Part shown: piece after piece, positions 1 to 7,346 of the stretch
Layout: each line of letters opens with the position of its first letter
Position numbering within the stretch: position 1 is the first letter of the stretch
NCBI GenBank assembly: GCA_947487835.1
Contig: CANKXX010000004.1
Coordinates: 109,076 to 173,075, forward strand
Length of the DNA: 64,000 nt
From: an uncultured Microbacteriaceae bacterium
Lineage (GTDB): Bacteria; Actinomycetota; Actinomycetes; Actinomycetales; Microbacteriaceae
Reading direction: 5' to 3'
Translations under genes and position numbers: made by a program
The notes under the pieces: model-generated
The model's input: only the letters and a program-made list of their open reading frames with translations
What the model was told of the DNA's origin: nothing
Database searches by the model: none

Positions 1-247
1 TGTTCCAGTCCCGATCGCGGGCCACGGCCCGCACGCTCCGCAGCACGAGCTCGCCGTCGTAACGGATGTCCGCCAGCTCGTCGCCGCGCCGCTCGAGCGA
101 CCAGCGGCCGCTCGACCAGACCCGCGGCTCCGGCTCGGAGTCGGCCCACGCCCGCTCGGCGATGCGATGGACGCGCAGGGCGTCCTCCTGGGCGGTTCCG
201 GTGCGCTCGCCGGTGCCGGTGCCGTCGATCCCAGCCGCGTCGGTCAC
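1..247 (-). CDS. N-terminal part of an unidentified protein, possibly D-apionate lactonase-like (partial)
   Basis: Only the first 82 codons lie in the window; the gene runs off the left edge. Its GTG start shares four bases (GTGA) with the stop of the upstream short-chain dehydrogenase, so the two are an operon. The visible part ends in a stretch with IRYDGELVLRSVR followed by RDRDWN. This resembles, from memory, the 'VLR..(v)RDR.W' start of the apionate-lactonase-like family, which acts on branched sugar acids. The first 20 residues are Gly/Thr-rich and look unstructured. The family call is weak because the catalytic part is missing. That this is a real coding start is much better supported, by the overlap and codon usage. 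Confidence 0.55.
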   Translation of the reverse strand, partial: MTDAAGIDGTGTGERTGTAQEDALRVHRIAERAWADSEPEPRVWSSGRWSLERRGDELADIRYDGELVLRSVRAVARDRDWN

Positions 248-999
248 AGGGTCGTCATCCCCCCGTCGACCGCGAAGAGGGCGCCCGTGGCGAACGCGCC
301 CTCGTCGCTCGCGAGGTAGACCATGATGCCCTCGACGTCCGCCGGAGCGCCGGGGCGGCCGAGCGGGATGCGGCCGATGATGCCCGCGCGCGACTCCGGG
401 TCGGTCGTGATGGTGGTCACGAGCGTCGTCTCCGTGTAGGCGGGGACGACGGTGTTCACGCGGATGTTCTGGGGCGCGTACGCGGCCGCGGCCGTCCTCG
501 CCATGCCGTGGATGCCCGCCTTCGAGGAGCTGTAGGCGGTGAAGTCGGCGCCCTCGCCGTTGATGCCGGTCGGGCTGCCGGTGAGGATGATGGACCCGCC
601 CGAGCCCTCGAGCATGGCCCGCACGGCGTGCTTGACGGTGAGGAAGGTGCCGGTGAGGTTGATGTCGATGGTGCGGCGCCACGCCTCGAGCGACAGATCC
701 GCGATCTTGGCGTCCTGGCCGAACAGTTGCACGCCCGCGTTGGCGACGACGACGTCCGGGCTCCAGCCCGCGTCCTTCAGCTCGGCGAAGGCCGCCTCGA
801 CGCTCGCCTCGTCGGAGATGTCCATCTCGACCGCGCGGCCCTGCTCGACGGCGGACGCGGCATCCGCTGCGCCCTCCGCGTTGCGGTCGGCATAGACGAC
901 CCGCGCGCCCTCCGCGGCGAAGCGGTCGGCAACCCCGCGGCCGATGCCGGTCGCGGCGCCGGTCACGAGTGCGGTCTTTCCCTGGAGTCGATCCGTCAT
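244..999 (-). CDS. short-chain dehydrogenase/reductase (SDR)
   Basis: A 251-residue classical SDR, expected to oxidise or reduce a hydroxyl or keto group with NAD(P)(H) in the cytoplasm. The Rossmann motif TGAATGIG is at residues 13-20, the NAG turn near 87-89, and the catalytic Ser142, Tyr156 and Lys160 (YxxxK) are present. The C-terminus ends in the usual VDGG. The open frame extends upstream to 1317, but the ATG at 999 is preceded by a good AGGAGA ribosome site and the upstream residues have no SDR character, so 999 is chosen. The stop overlaps the GTG of the next gene. Substrate unknown; a sugar or sugar-acid oxidation is likely if the downstream gene is a sugar-lactonase. Confidence 0.93.
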   Translation of the reverse strand: MTDRLQGKTALVTGAATGIGRGVADRFAAEGARVVYADRNAEGAADAASAVEQGRAVEMDISDEASVEAAFAELKDAGWSPDVVVANAGVQLFGQDAKIADLSLEAWRRTIDINLTGTFLTVKHAVRAMLEGSGGSIILTGSPTGINGEGADFTAYSSSKAGIHGMARTAAAAYAPQNIRVNTVVPAYTETTLVTTITTDPESRAGIIGRIPLGRPGAPADVEGIMVYLASDEGAFATGALFAVDGGMTTL

Positions 1000-1033
1000 T
1001 GGTTCTCCTGTGTTCGTCGTCGAAGGTGAGCCC

Positions 1034-1054
1034 ACTGTACTGGTCAACCGGTTG
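1034..1054 (-). promoter_or_regulatory. promoter -10 with adjoining palindromic operator for the SDR operon
   Basis: Reading on the minus strand, TACAGT (1039-1034) is a good -10 box 35 bases ahead of the SDR start. Just upstream, between the expected -35 and the -10, lies the perfect palindrome CAACCGGTTG (1045-1054). A CG-centred palindrome over a promoter is typical of LacI-type operators in sugar operons. No LacI gene is in the window. The regulator is an inference. Confidence 0.45.
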
Positions 1055-1177
1055 CCCGCGCCTCCCCGAAGCAGCGCTGATCCCGTTGCGCCGGGAGGAT
1101 GCTGCCGGTCGTCGCGGTCCGCTGGAACGGCGGGCGGCGGAGGGAGCAGACTACGAGGACACCACGGGAGGTCGGCG

Positions 1178-2188
1178 ATGGCGGAGTCCACGAAGCGAGC
1201 GGCGAAGTCGAGCAGTCCGGCGACCGAGATCCCGGTCGGCTCGCGAGTCGTGCGGGTCAGCAACCCGGACCGCGTGTACTTCCCCGCCCGGGGCGAGACG
1301 AAGCTGGACCTCGTCAACTACTACCTGTCCGTGGGCGACGGCATCGTGAACTCCCTGCGCGAGCGGCCCTGCATGATGCACCGCTACCCCACCGGGGTCG
1401 CCGGGGAGAAGGTGCACCAGAAGCGGCTGCCCATGGGCGCGCCGCCGTGGATGGAGACCGTGCGGGTCTTCTTCCCCCGCTACAAGCGCACCGCCGACGA
1501 ACTGTGCGTCACCGAGCTGGCACACGTCATCTGGGCCGTGCAGATGTCGACCGTCGAGTTCCACCCGTGGAACTCGAGGCGCGCGGACACCGAGAAGCCG
1601 GACGAGTGGCGCATCGACCTCGACCCCATGCCCGAGTCGTCGTTCGAGCGGGTGCGCCGGGTGGCGCAGGTCGCGCACGAGGTGCTCGACGAGCTCGGCG
1701 CCGTCGGCTGGCCGAAGACCTCGGGCGGCAGCGGCCTGCACATCTACGTGCGCATCCGCCCGGAGCACGGCTTCGACGATGTGCGCCGGGCGGCCGCGGC
1801 CTTCGCGCGCGAGGTCGAGCGGCGCGTGCCGCAGGACGCGACGACGACGTGGTGGCGACGCGACCGGGATCCCGCAGCCGTGTTCGTCGACTACAACCAG
1901 AACACCCGCGACCACACCATCGCTGCCGCGTACTCCGTGCGCGGCAACCCGGAGGGCACGGTGTCCACGCCTATCACGTGGGCCGAGATCGACGACGTGA
2001 ACCCGCGGGACCTGACGATCGCGACGGTGCCGGCCCGCTTCGCCGCGCTCGGCGACCTGCACGCGGGCATCGACGACGCCGTGTTCGACATCGCCCCGTT
2101 GCTGGAGTGGGCCGACCGCGACGAGCGCGAGGGCGTCGCCCTTCCGGCGCCCGACGAGGAGCCGGCCGCAGAACCCGGCGAGCGCTAG
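1178..2188 (+). CDS. stand-alone LigD polymerase-domain protein (AEP primase-polymerase)
   Basis: 336 residues, matching the usual length of the isolated LigD polymerase domain, an archaeo-eukaryotic-primase-type enzyme that fills gaps with NTPs or dNTPs during nonhomologous end joining. The metal-binding DxD is in RIDLDP (Asp147, Asp149). The SGGSGLHIYV block (182-191, His188) and the FVDYNQNTRDHTIAAAYSVR region carry the other conserved residues. The ATG at 1178 follows GGGAGG and is preferred over upstream in-frame starts. No Ku, ligase or nuclease domain is fused or adjacent; the protein ends in an acidic Ala/Pro/Glu tail. Actinobacteria often carry such single-domain copies apart from full LigD. 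Confidence 0.92.
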   Translation: MAESTKRAAKSSSPATEIPVGSRVVRVSNPDRVYFPARGETKLDLVNYYLSVGDGIVNSLRERPCMMHRYPTGVAGEKVHQKRLPMGAPPWMETVRVFFPRYKRTADELCVTELAHVIWAVQMSTVEFHPWNSRRADTEKPDEWRIDLDPMPESSFERVRRVAQVAHEVLDELGAVGWPKTSGGSGLHIYVRIRPEHGFDDVRRAAAAFAREVERRVPQDATTTWWRRDRDPAAVFVDYNQNTRDHTIAAAYSVRGNPEGTVSTPITWAEIDDVNPRDLTIATVPARFAALGDLHAGIDDAVFDIAPLLEWADRDEREGVALPAPDEEPAAEPGER

Positions 2189-2217
2189 CGCGAGCCAGCG
2201 TGCCCGGCGAGCGCTAG
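2174..2217. repeat. 15-bp direct repeat spanning two convergent stop codons
   Basis: CCCGGCGAGCGCTAG occurs at 2174-2188 and again at 2203-2217. The first copy contains the stop of the LigD-polymerase gene. The second contains, on the opposite strand, the stop of the HAD gene. It looks like a small local duplication in a convergent gap. Confidence 0.8.
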
Positions 2218-2897
2218 GAGTCGGACTCGAGGGGCAGGGTCACCCGCAGCAGGCCATCGCCGTCGACCTCCGCGGACGCCGTCTCGTACGAGGTGATGCG
2301 CGGCAGCCCGACCGTCGCCTCGCTGCGATGCCCGCCCACCACGACGACCCGCATCCCGGCCGCGAGTCCCGCCTGGATGCCGGCCTCGGCGTCCTCGAAC
2401 ACGATGGCCTCCTCCGGCGCGACGCCGAGCGTCCGGGCGGCGAGGAGGTACACGTCGGGCGCGGGCTTGCCGCGGGGCACGTCCTCCGCCGTCACGACGA
2501 GCTGGGGCAGGCGGATGCCCGCGCCCGCCATGCGCGCCACGGCGAGCGGCAGCGTCGCGGACGTGACGAGGGCGTGCGCGGTCAGCGGGAGCGACTCGAG
2601 GAACGCGACCGCGCCGGGCACCGCGAGCGTGGACGGCGCGTGCTCGATCTCGTACGCCGAGAGCTCGGTGACGACGGCCGCGATATCCGTGCCGGGCGGA
2701 GCCCAGCGGCGCACGCTGTCCTCGGCGCGGATGCCGTGGACAGCGGCCAGCAGCACGTCGGCGTCGAGGTCGAAGCGGCGGGCCATGCCGCGCCACGCGG
2801 CCTCGACCACCTCCGTGGAGTCGACGAGGGTGCCGTCCATGTCGAACAGGAGGGCGCGGGCGGTGAGGGTCTGGGTGTCGGCAGGCATCCCCGCCAT
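2214..2897 (-). CDS. HAD-superfamily phosphatase / beta-phosphoglucomutase-like
   Basis: A 227-residue HAD hydrolase of the sugar-phosphatase / beta-phosphoglucomutase subgroup, with an alpha-helical cap after motif I. Motif I is DMDGTLVDST with catalytic Asp19 and Asp21. Motif II falls in VTSAT, the Lys is in PRGKPAPD, and motif III is FEDAEAGIQAG. These proteins dephosphorylate or isomerise small sugar phosphates through an Asp-phosphate intermediate. Either of two ATGs (2897 or 2888) could be used; the first has a GGAAGA nearby. It is convergent with the LigD-polymerase gene and is not obviously in an operon. Substrate cannot be told from sequence. Confidence 0.9.
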   Translation of the reverse strand: MAGMPADTQTLTARALLFDMDGTLVDSTEVVEAAWRGMARRFDLDADVLLAAVHGIRAEDSVRRWAPPGTDIAAVVTELSAYEIEHAPSTLAVPGAVAFLESLPLTAHALVTSATLPLAVARMAGAGIRLPQLVVTAEDVPRGKPAPDVYLLAARTLGVAPEEAIVFEDAEAGIQAGLAAGMRVVVVGGHRSEATVGLPRITSYETASAEVDGDGLLRVTLPLESDS

Positions 2898-3005
2898 TCT
2901 TCCGGCTCCCGGCGGCGGCCGTCACCACGACGCCCGCTCCCGTAGCATCTTCGCCGGGGGCCGGGCACGCCGGCGCATGCCCGACGCCGGAGGAGGACGA
3001 GACAC

Positions 3006-3056
3006 GTGCGGCGAAGTCGCGTTCTGTCCGGTGCGCGCGCCGGGGCTGCTCGGTGA
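3006..3056 (+). other. possible 16-codon leader ORF overlapping the MFS start
   Basis: A GTG at 3006 sits 9 bases after a strong AGGAGG (2991-2996) and opens a 16-residue, Arg-rich reading frame. Its TGA (3054-3056) overlaps the GTG start of the MFS gene at 3053. The MFS start itself has no good ribosome site. This could be a translational-coupling leader, or the true N-terminus of the transporter displaced by a frameshift. The peptide has no recognisable family. Confidence 0.35.
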
Positions 3057-4210
3057 GCGCGGCAAGCTACCTCGCGTCGGCCACCCCGCTCCGGCTCGCG
3101 ATGGGCGGCGCGACCGTCGCCATCCCCATCCTCGCGGTGGAGGAGCTGAACGACGTCGCGCTCGGCGGCCTGCTGGTCGCCGCATCCCTCGCCCCCGCGG
3201 TCGTCGCCGCGCCGCTCGTCGGCGCCGTGCTCGACCGCACGCGCCGGCCGCGCACCATGATGGCCATCGCCGGGGCGGTGTCCGCGCTCGGGCTGGGCCT
3301 CGGCGCGCTGCTCGGTCTGATGCCCACCGCGCTCGTGGCGCTCGCGCTCTGCGCCGCCGGCGCCGCCGGTCCCTTCTTCATGGGCGGGCTCTCGAGCTTC
3401 GTCACCGAGGAGATCCCGGGCGAGCGCCGCGCATACGCGCTCGACGCCCTCTCCTACAACCTCGGCTCGGTCGGCGGGCCGGCCATCGTGGCCGCCGCCA
3501 CCGCCCTCGGTTCGGCGCGGATCGCGATGGTCGCCATGGCCGTCGCCGCGCTGGTCGGCGTGGCGGGCACCCTGGCCACGAGGCTGCGACCCCGGCCCGC
3601 CCAGAACCGGTCGATCTGGCGCACGATGGGCGCCGGCCTGCGGCACATCGCGTTGCACCGCCCGCTCGCCGTCGTCACGACGTCGGGCACGCTCAGCCAG
3701 CTCGGCGGCGGCGCCCTCTCCGTCGCCGCGGTGGTGCTCGCCCTCGAGCGCGTCGGCGACGCGGACGACGGAGCCCTCCTCGTGTCCGCCTTCGCCATCG
3801 GCGGTCTCGTCGGGGCACTCGCGACCGCCGCGCGCCCGGGCCGTCTGCGACCGGAGCTGTCGATGGGCCTCGGCTTCGCCGTCATCGGGCTGCTCACGCT
3901 CGCCGCGGCGGTCGACTGGGGCTTCGCCTGGACGCTGGTCCTGATCGGTCTGTCCGGACTGTTCACGGCGTCCAGCTCGGCGGCGATGCTCCTGCTGCGC
4001 AAGCAGCAGAGCCCGGCCCCGCTGCGCGGGCAGGTGTTCACCGTCGGGGCCGGGCTCCGCGCTACAGCCGCCGCGGTGGGCGCCGCGCTGGCCGCCGCCG
4101 CGGCGGGACTCGGCGGAACGGTCCTCATCCTCGGCATCGGCGCGGTCTGGGTGGTGTCGGGGGCGCTGATGGCCGCCTACCCGAGGCGGGCCGAGCCGCT
4201 CGACGCCTGA
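3053..4210 (+). CDS. MFS transporter
   Basis: A 385-residue integral membrane protein with about 12 hydrophobic segments and the loop motif GAVLDRTRRPRTMM between helices 2 and 3, typical of drug or sugar efflux major facilitator proteins. The N-terminus begins almost inside helix 1 and no better start exists in this frame, so the first residues may come from the overlapping leader frame at 3006. It lies alone between a divergent HAD gene and a repeat-rich convergent gap. Substrate unknown. Confidence 0.88.
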   Translation: MSAASYLASATPLRLAMGGATVAIPILAVEELNDVALGGLLVAASLAPAVVAAPLVGAVLDRTRRPRTMMAIAGAVSALGLGLGALLGLMPTALVALALCAAGAAGPFFMGGLSSFVTEEIPGERRAYALDALSYNLGSVGGPAIVAAATALGSARIAMVAMAVAALVGVAGTLATRLRPRPAQNRSIWRTMGAGLRHIALHRPLAVVTTSGTLSQLGGGALSVAAVVLALERVGDADDGALLVSAFAIGGLVGALATAARPGRLRPELSMGLGFAVIGLLTLAAAVDWGFAWTLVLIGLSGLFTASSSAAMLLLRKQQSPAPLRGQVFTVGAGLRATAAAVGAALAAAAAGLGGTVLILGIGAVWVVSGALMAAYPRRAEPLDA

Positions 4211-4308
4211 GCGCCCTTCCCTCGAATCCCGAACGGATCGGTGGATCGCTCGGTGGGACGGCGGATCGGTGGATCGGTCGGTCGGTGGGACGGCGGATCG
4301 GTGGACTC

Positions 4309-4382
4309 AATTCAGCAGATCCGAGCCGACACGCCGCCCTGGCGGCCCGGCATCCGGCGTGTCGCGGCGGATCTCCTGAATT
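4309..4382. repeat. long palindromic element, type AATTCAG...GACACGCCG, copy 1
   Basis: Arms 4309-4336 and 4355-4382 (28 bases each) pair at 24 of 28 positions around an 18-base centre. The outer end is AATTCAG and the inner end GACACGCCG. A second element with the same outer and inner ends is at 7233-7304. Both lie between convergent genes, so each may serve as a bidirectional terminator. The shared sequence suggests a dispersed repeat family. Confidence 0.8.
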
Positions 4383-4460
4383 GCGCGGTCACCCGTCTCA
4401 GGTACGCAATACAGGCTCCGCCGCAGGCCGGATGGAGGCGGGCCGGTGGGTGATCGGGTC

Positions 4461-4526
4461 CGGCCTGTGAGGGAGCCTGTGTTGGGCATCCCCCGGCCCG
4501 TGAGGGAGCCTGTGTTGGTCATCCCC
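4461..4526. repeat. two tandem 33-base repeats
   Basis: Two copies, 4461-4493 and 4494-4526, differ at only a few positions; both contain GTGAGGGAGCCTGTGTTGG. They are noncoding, upstream of the FGE stop, and may be copies of a small dispersed element. Confidence 0.75.
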
Positions 4527-4574
4527 CGGTCCGCTCCGGCTGACTCAGGTCCCCCCTTAGCCCGGTTCCCCCGC

Positions 4575-5588
4575 TCAGTCGAGGGCGACGGTGCGGAAGC
4601 CGGCGTTGCCCATGGACGAGTCCGGCGTGTTCGACGACCGCGCCGAGTTTCGGTAGCGGTTGCAGTACGACGAGTGGCAGAGGTACGAGCCGCCGCGCAG
4701 GACGCGCGCGTGGCCACCGTGCGGTCCGGCCGGGTTCGCGGCGGGCGACGCGGCGTAGTAGCCCGGGTCGAACCAGTCCGAGCACCACTCCCACACGTTG
4801 CCGACGGTCTGCCAGAGCCCGAACCCGTTCGGCGCGAAGCTGCGCACGGGCGCCGTCGTCGCGAAGCCGTCCTCCGCGGTGTTCACAGCCGGGAAGCGGC
4901 CCTGAAAGATGTTCACCCGCCAGCGGTCGCCGTCCATCAGCTCGTCGCCCCAGGGGTAGCGCGCGCCGTCGAGGCCGCCGCGGGAGGCGTACTCCCACTC
5001 GGCCTCGGTCGGCAGGCGCCGGCCCGCCCAGGCGCAGTACGCGGTCGCGTCGTTCCAGCTGATGTGCACGACGGGATGGTCGTCGAGCCCGTCCACGCTG
5101 GACCGCGGGCCCCCGGGGTGGCGCCAGTCCGCGCCGCGGACGCCGGACCACCACGGCGCACCCGCCGCGGGTCCCAGGACGTCGGCCGGGTCCGCGGCCA
5201 GCGCGAGGTGGAAGACGGCGGAGTAGCCGAAGCTCTCCGCCTCGGTCCGGTAGCCCGTGGCCGCCGCGAAGGCGGCCCAGTCCGCGTTCGTCACGCTCGT
5301 GGCATCGATGGCAAACGGATCGAGGTGCACCTCGTGCACCGGCCCTTCGCCGTCGAGGGGGTTGCGGTCGCCGCTCGCGTCTCCCATGCGGAAGACACCG
5401 CCGGGCAGGGCCACCTGCTCGATGCGATGCTCCCCGCCCCGGGCAGGACGCACGGTCTGGGGCACCGGGCCGGAAGCACGCGCGGGGGCGCAGCAGGAGT
5501 GCGAGGGGACGCCGTGGTTGTCCGGGGCGTTCGACCGGCGGGCGGCGTGCGGTTCGGCGGGGATCGGGGATCCGTCGGGCTCGGTCAT
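4575..5588 (-). CDS. formylglycine-generating enzyme (sulfatase-modifying factor)
   Basis: A 337-residue FGE-sulfatase-domain enzyme that oxidises the active-site Cys of type I sulfatases to C-alpha-formylglycine, using O2 and copper. The C-terminal block keeps both copper-binding Cys as CHSSYC (Cys304, Cys309), followed by RYRNSARSSNTPDSS and GFR. These two Cys distinguish true FGE from EgtB-like or other relatives. The substrate-binding WNDA and WEWCSDWF segments are also present. The start ATG overlaps the stop of the upstream DUF202 gene (TGATG). The likely partner is the CSPSR sulfatase at 19177, about 14 kb away. The N-terminal 50 residues are not part of the domain. Confidence 0.93.
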   Translation of the reverse strand: MTEPDGSPIPAEPHAARRSNAPDNHGVPSHSCCAPARASGPVPQTVRPARGGEHRIEQVALPGGVFRMGDASGDRNPLDGEGPVHEVHLDPFAIDATSVTNADWAAFAAATGYRTEAESFGYSAVFHLALAADPADVLGPAAGAPWWSGVRGADWRHPGGPRSSVDGLDDHPVVHISWNDATAYCAWAGRRLPTEAEWEYASRGGLDGARYPWGDELMDGDRWRVNIFQGRFPAVNTAEDGFATTAPVRSFAPNGFGLWQTVGNVWEWCSDWFDPGYYAASPAANPAGPHGGHARVLRGGSYLCHSSYCNRYRNSARSSNTPDSSMGNAGFRTVALD

Positions 5589-5938
5589 CACGAGAACGCC
5601 CGTCCACCGGCGAGCGCGAGCACGTAGCCGAGCGCGGCGACGCCGATCAAGGCGGCTGCGCCGCTCAGGGCCACGAGTGGGACGGCCCCGCCGGGGAGCG
5701 GCTCCCCCGCCACGAGCGCCCGGTGCGACCGCCGGTAGCGCACGCTGGCCGCGACGTAGGCGGCGAGCGCCGCGACCGCGCCGAGGAGTCCGATCCCGAC
5801 CGCGACGGCACCGAGCACCGGCAGGGCGAGCCGCGCGCCGAACACGCTTCCCACGGCGATGGCGAGCGCGGTCCGCCGCCACGCGAGGAGGGTGCGCTCG
5901 GGCTGCAGCCCGCGGTCGAAGGGCCGATCGTCGCTCAC
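5588..5938 (-). CDS. DUF202 membrane protein (second of a pair)
   Basis: A 116-residue protein with three hydrophobic helices and the DUF202 signature LQPERTLLAWRRT at its N-terminus. The GTG start overlaps the stop of the preceding DUF202/YidH gene (GTGA), and the stop overlaps the FGE start, so the three genes are translationally coupled. DUF202 proteins are small inner-membrane proteins of unknown function. The paired arrangement suggests a hetero-oligomer. Confidence 0.85.
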   Translation of the reverse strand: MSDDRPFDRGLQPERTLLAWRRTALAIAVGSVFGARLALPVLGAVAVGIGLLGAVAALAAYVAASVRYRRSHRALVAGEPLPGGAVPLVALSGAAALIGVAALGYVLALAGGRAFS

Positions 5939-6294
5939 GGGACGAGGAAGCCGATCGACACGAGCACCACGGCCACGCAGAGGCCGAGGGCGATGACCGC
6001 GCCCAGGGTCGGTCCGGGGAGGGCGCGCTCCCGGCGCATCGCCCGCTCCGTGCGCGCCCAGCCGACCCAGGACTGGATCGCGGCGAGCAGGCCGAGCGCG
6101 ATGAACAGCACCGACGAGGCGATGCGCAGGCCCGGCTGGATCGGCAGTTCGAGGGCCTCGAGGGCGACGCCGGCGGCGATCAGGGCGAGCGACGTGCGGA
6201 TCCAGGCGAGGAAGGTCCGCTCGTTCGCGAGGCTGAACCGGGGATCCGGCTCGGTGCCCTCGCCGAAGACCGAGCGTGGGAATCGTGTCGCCAT
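5935..6294 (-). CDS. YidH-family DUF202 membrane protein
   Basis: 119 residues, with the family motif FSLANERTFLAWIRTSLALIAAG followed by two further membrane helices. It is the first gene of a three-gene coupled operon leading to the FGE. The ATG at 6294 has an AAGGGA ribosome site. Function is unknown; the link to sulfatase maturation is positional only. It is divergent from the TetR gene at 6408, which may control it. Confidence 0.88.
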   Translation of the reverse strand: MATRFPRSVFGEGTEPDPRFSLANERTFLAWIRTSLALIAAGVALEALELPIQPGLRIASSVLFIALGLLAAIQSWVGWARTERAMRRERALPGPTLGAVIALGLCVAVVLVSIGFLVP

Positions 6295-6330
6295 CGAGCC
6301 GTCCCTTTCGCACCCTTATGCTGAGAGCGC

Positions 6331-6359
6331 TTTTCCAATCAATCCCGAACAAGTACTCT
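6331..6359 (+). promoter_or_regulatory. candidate promoter of the TetR gene
   Basis: TTTTCC (6331-6336), 17 bases, then TACTCT (6354-6359). The surrounding 6325-6375 stretch is markedly richer in A/T than its neighbours, as expected for a promoter. The divergent DUF202/FGE operon starts 37 bases to the left, so a repressor bound here could control both. Confidence 0.45.
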
Positions 6360-6407
6360 GTATTAGGAATGATCCCCCGGCGAAGGCCGGTAAGCAAGGA
6401 GGCGGGC

Positions 6408-7028
6408 ATGGCCATCGATGAGGGGCGCGTGCGCCGCGGCCCACGTGGGCCCTATGCCAAGAGCGAGAAGACCCGGATGGTCATCCTCGACGCGGCGCTC
6501 AAGGTCTTCGCCGAGTCAGGCTACCGGAGCGGGTCGCTCCGCAACGTCGCCGAGCGCGTCGGCATGAGCGAGGCCGGCCTGCTGCACCACTTCCCGAGCA
6601 AGAGCGCCCTTCTCGCGGCCGTGCTCGAGCGCCGCGACGAGCAGACGCAGGAGCAGTTCGACTTCGACCCGAGCCACGGCGTCGAGGTGCTGCGTTCGCT
6701 CGTGAAGCTCGCGGAGTACAACGCGTCGACGCCCGGCGTCGTCGAACTGTTCTGCACGCTCTCGGCCGAGGCGACCTCCGCGGAGCACCCGGCGCACGGC
6801 TGGTTCAAGAACCGGTACGAGTTCACCCGGGGCATGACGCTGACGGCGTTCCGCGAGCTCGCGGAGAGCGGCGACCTCCGCCCCGAGATCACGCCCGAGG
6901 AGGCGTCCCGCGGTGTGATCGCGCTCATGGACGGCCTGCAGATCCAGTGGCTCCTCGACCGGGACTCCGTCGACATGGCGGGCGACCTCCGCAGCCACCT
7001 GAACGCGCTGCTCACCCGCCCCCTCTGA
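6408..7028 (+). CDS. TetR/AcrR-family regulator
   Basis: 206 residues. The N-terminal helix-turn-helix runs about residues 20-65, with ILDAALKVFAESGYRSGSLRNVAERVGMSEAGLLHHFPSK containing the usual TetR recognition helix. The remainder is a helical ligand-binding domain. The ATG at 6408 is preceded by AAGGAGG. It is divergent from the DUF202-DUF202-FGE operon and convergent with the GH3/GH42/ABC operon, so it may repress either its own gene or the FGE operon. Ligand unknown. Confidence 0.9.
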   Translation: MAIDEGRVRRGPRGPYAKSEKTRMVILDAALKVFAESGYRSGSLRNVAERVGMSEAGLLHHFPSKSALLAAVLERRDEQTQEQFDFDPSHGVEVLRSLVKLAEYNASTPGVVELFCTLSAEATSAEHPAHGWFKNRYEFTRGMTLTAFRELAESGDLRPEITPEEASRGVIALMDGLQIQWLLDRDSVDMAGDLRSHLNALLTRPL

Positions 7029-7072
7029 GTCGCGGGCGGTGCGCTTGCCCCGCGGTCGCTGAGCCACCCCAC

Positions 7073-7197
7073 GGTCGCGAGCCTGTCGAAGCGACGTGAC
7101 CGGCGCGAGGACCGGTCCGTCCCTTCGACACGCTCAGGGACCGTATCTTCCCCGCACCCGAGGACCGTTGCGTCCCTTCGACACGCTCAGGGACCGT
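7073..7197. repeat. cluster of REP-like stem-loops (GTCCCT...AGGGAC)
   Basis: Two nearly identical 27-base copies, 7118-7144 and 7171-7197, each form a stem GTCCCT/AGGGAC around TCGACACGCTC. A degenerate third unit at 7073-7095 has stem GTCGC/GCGAC around a loop containing CCTGTCGAA. Similar stem-loops with a TCGACA core are widely scattered in high-GC actinobacterial genomes. Confidence 0.7.
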
Positions 7198-7232
7198 GTC
7201 CCCCCGCTCCCCCGCGTCCCGCATCCGTTCGC

Positions 7233-7304
7233 AATTCAGGTTGTGCTGCGACACGCCGCGTTTCGAGGTGCCGAAACGCGGCGTGTCGCAGCTGAACCTG
7301 AATT
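7233..7304. repeat. long palindromic element, copy 2 / bidirectional terminator
   Basis: Arms 7233-7265 and 7272-7304 pair at 31 of 33 positions with a 6-base loop. The outer end is AATTCAGG and the middle contains CGACACGCCG, as in the 4309-4382 element. It lies between convergent genes and would form an extremely stable hairpin in either transcript. Confidence 0.85.
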
Positions 7305-7346
7305 CGGAACAGGAGCGGGATCAGTGGGGGGGCAGGGCCCGGGGGA

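Larger units (their letters stand above)
4211..4574. other. convergent intergenic region rich in repeats
   Basis: 364 bases between the MFS and FGE stop codons with no gene. From left to right it holds imperfect repeats of GGATCGGT/GGTGGGACGGC (about 4232-4305), a long palindrome (4309-4382), and two 33-base tandem copies (4461-4526). Codon bias is absent. Confidence 0.8.
7029..7346. other. convergent intergenic region with REP-like repeats and a long hairpin
   Basis: 318 bases between the TetR and GH3 stop codons with no credible gene. It contains three short stem-loop repeats (7073-7197) and the second copy of the long palindromic element (7233-7304). Confidence 0.8.

Noticed and set aside
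508..1029. Long plus-strand open frames opposite the SDR gene
   Set aside because: Shadow frames of a GC-rich gene; no family signature, and the opposite strand carries a complete SDR.
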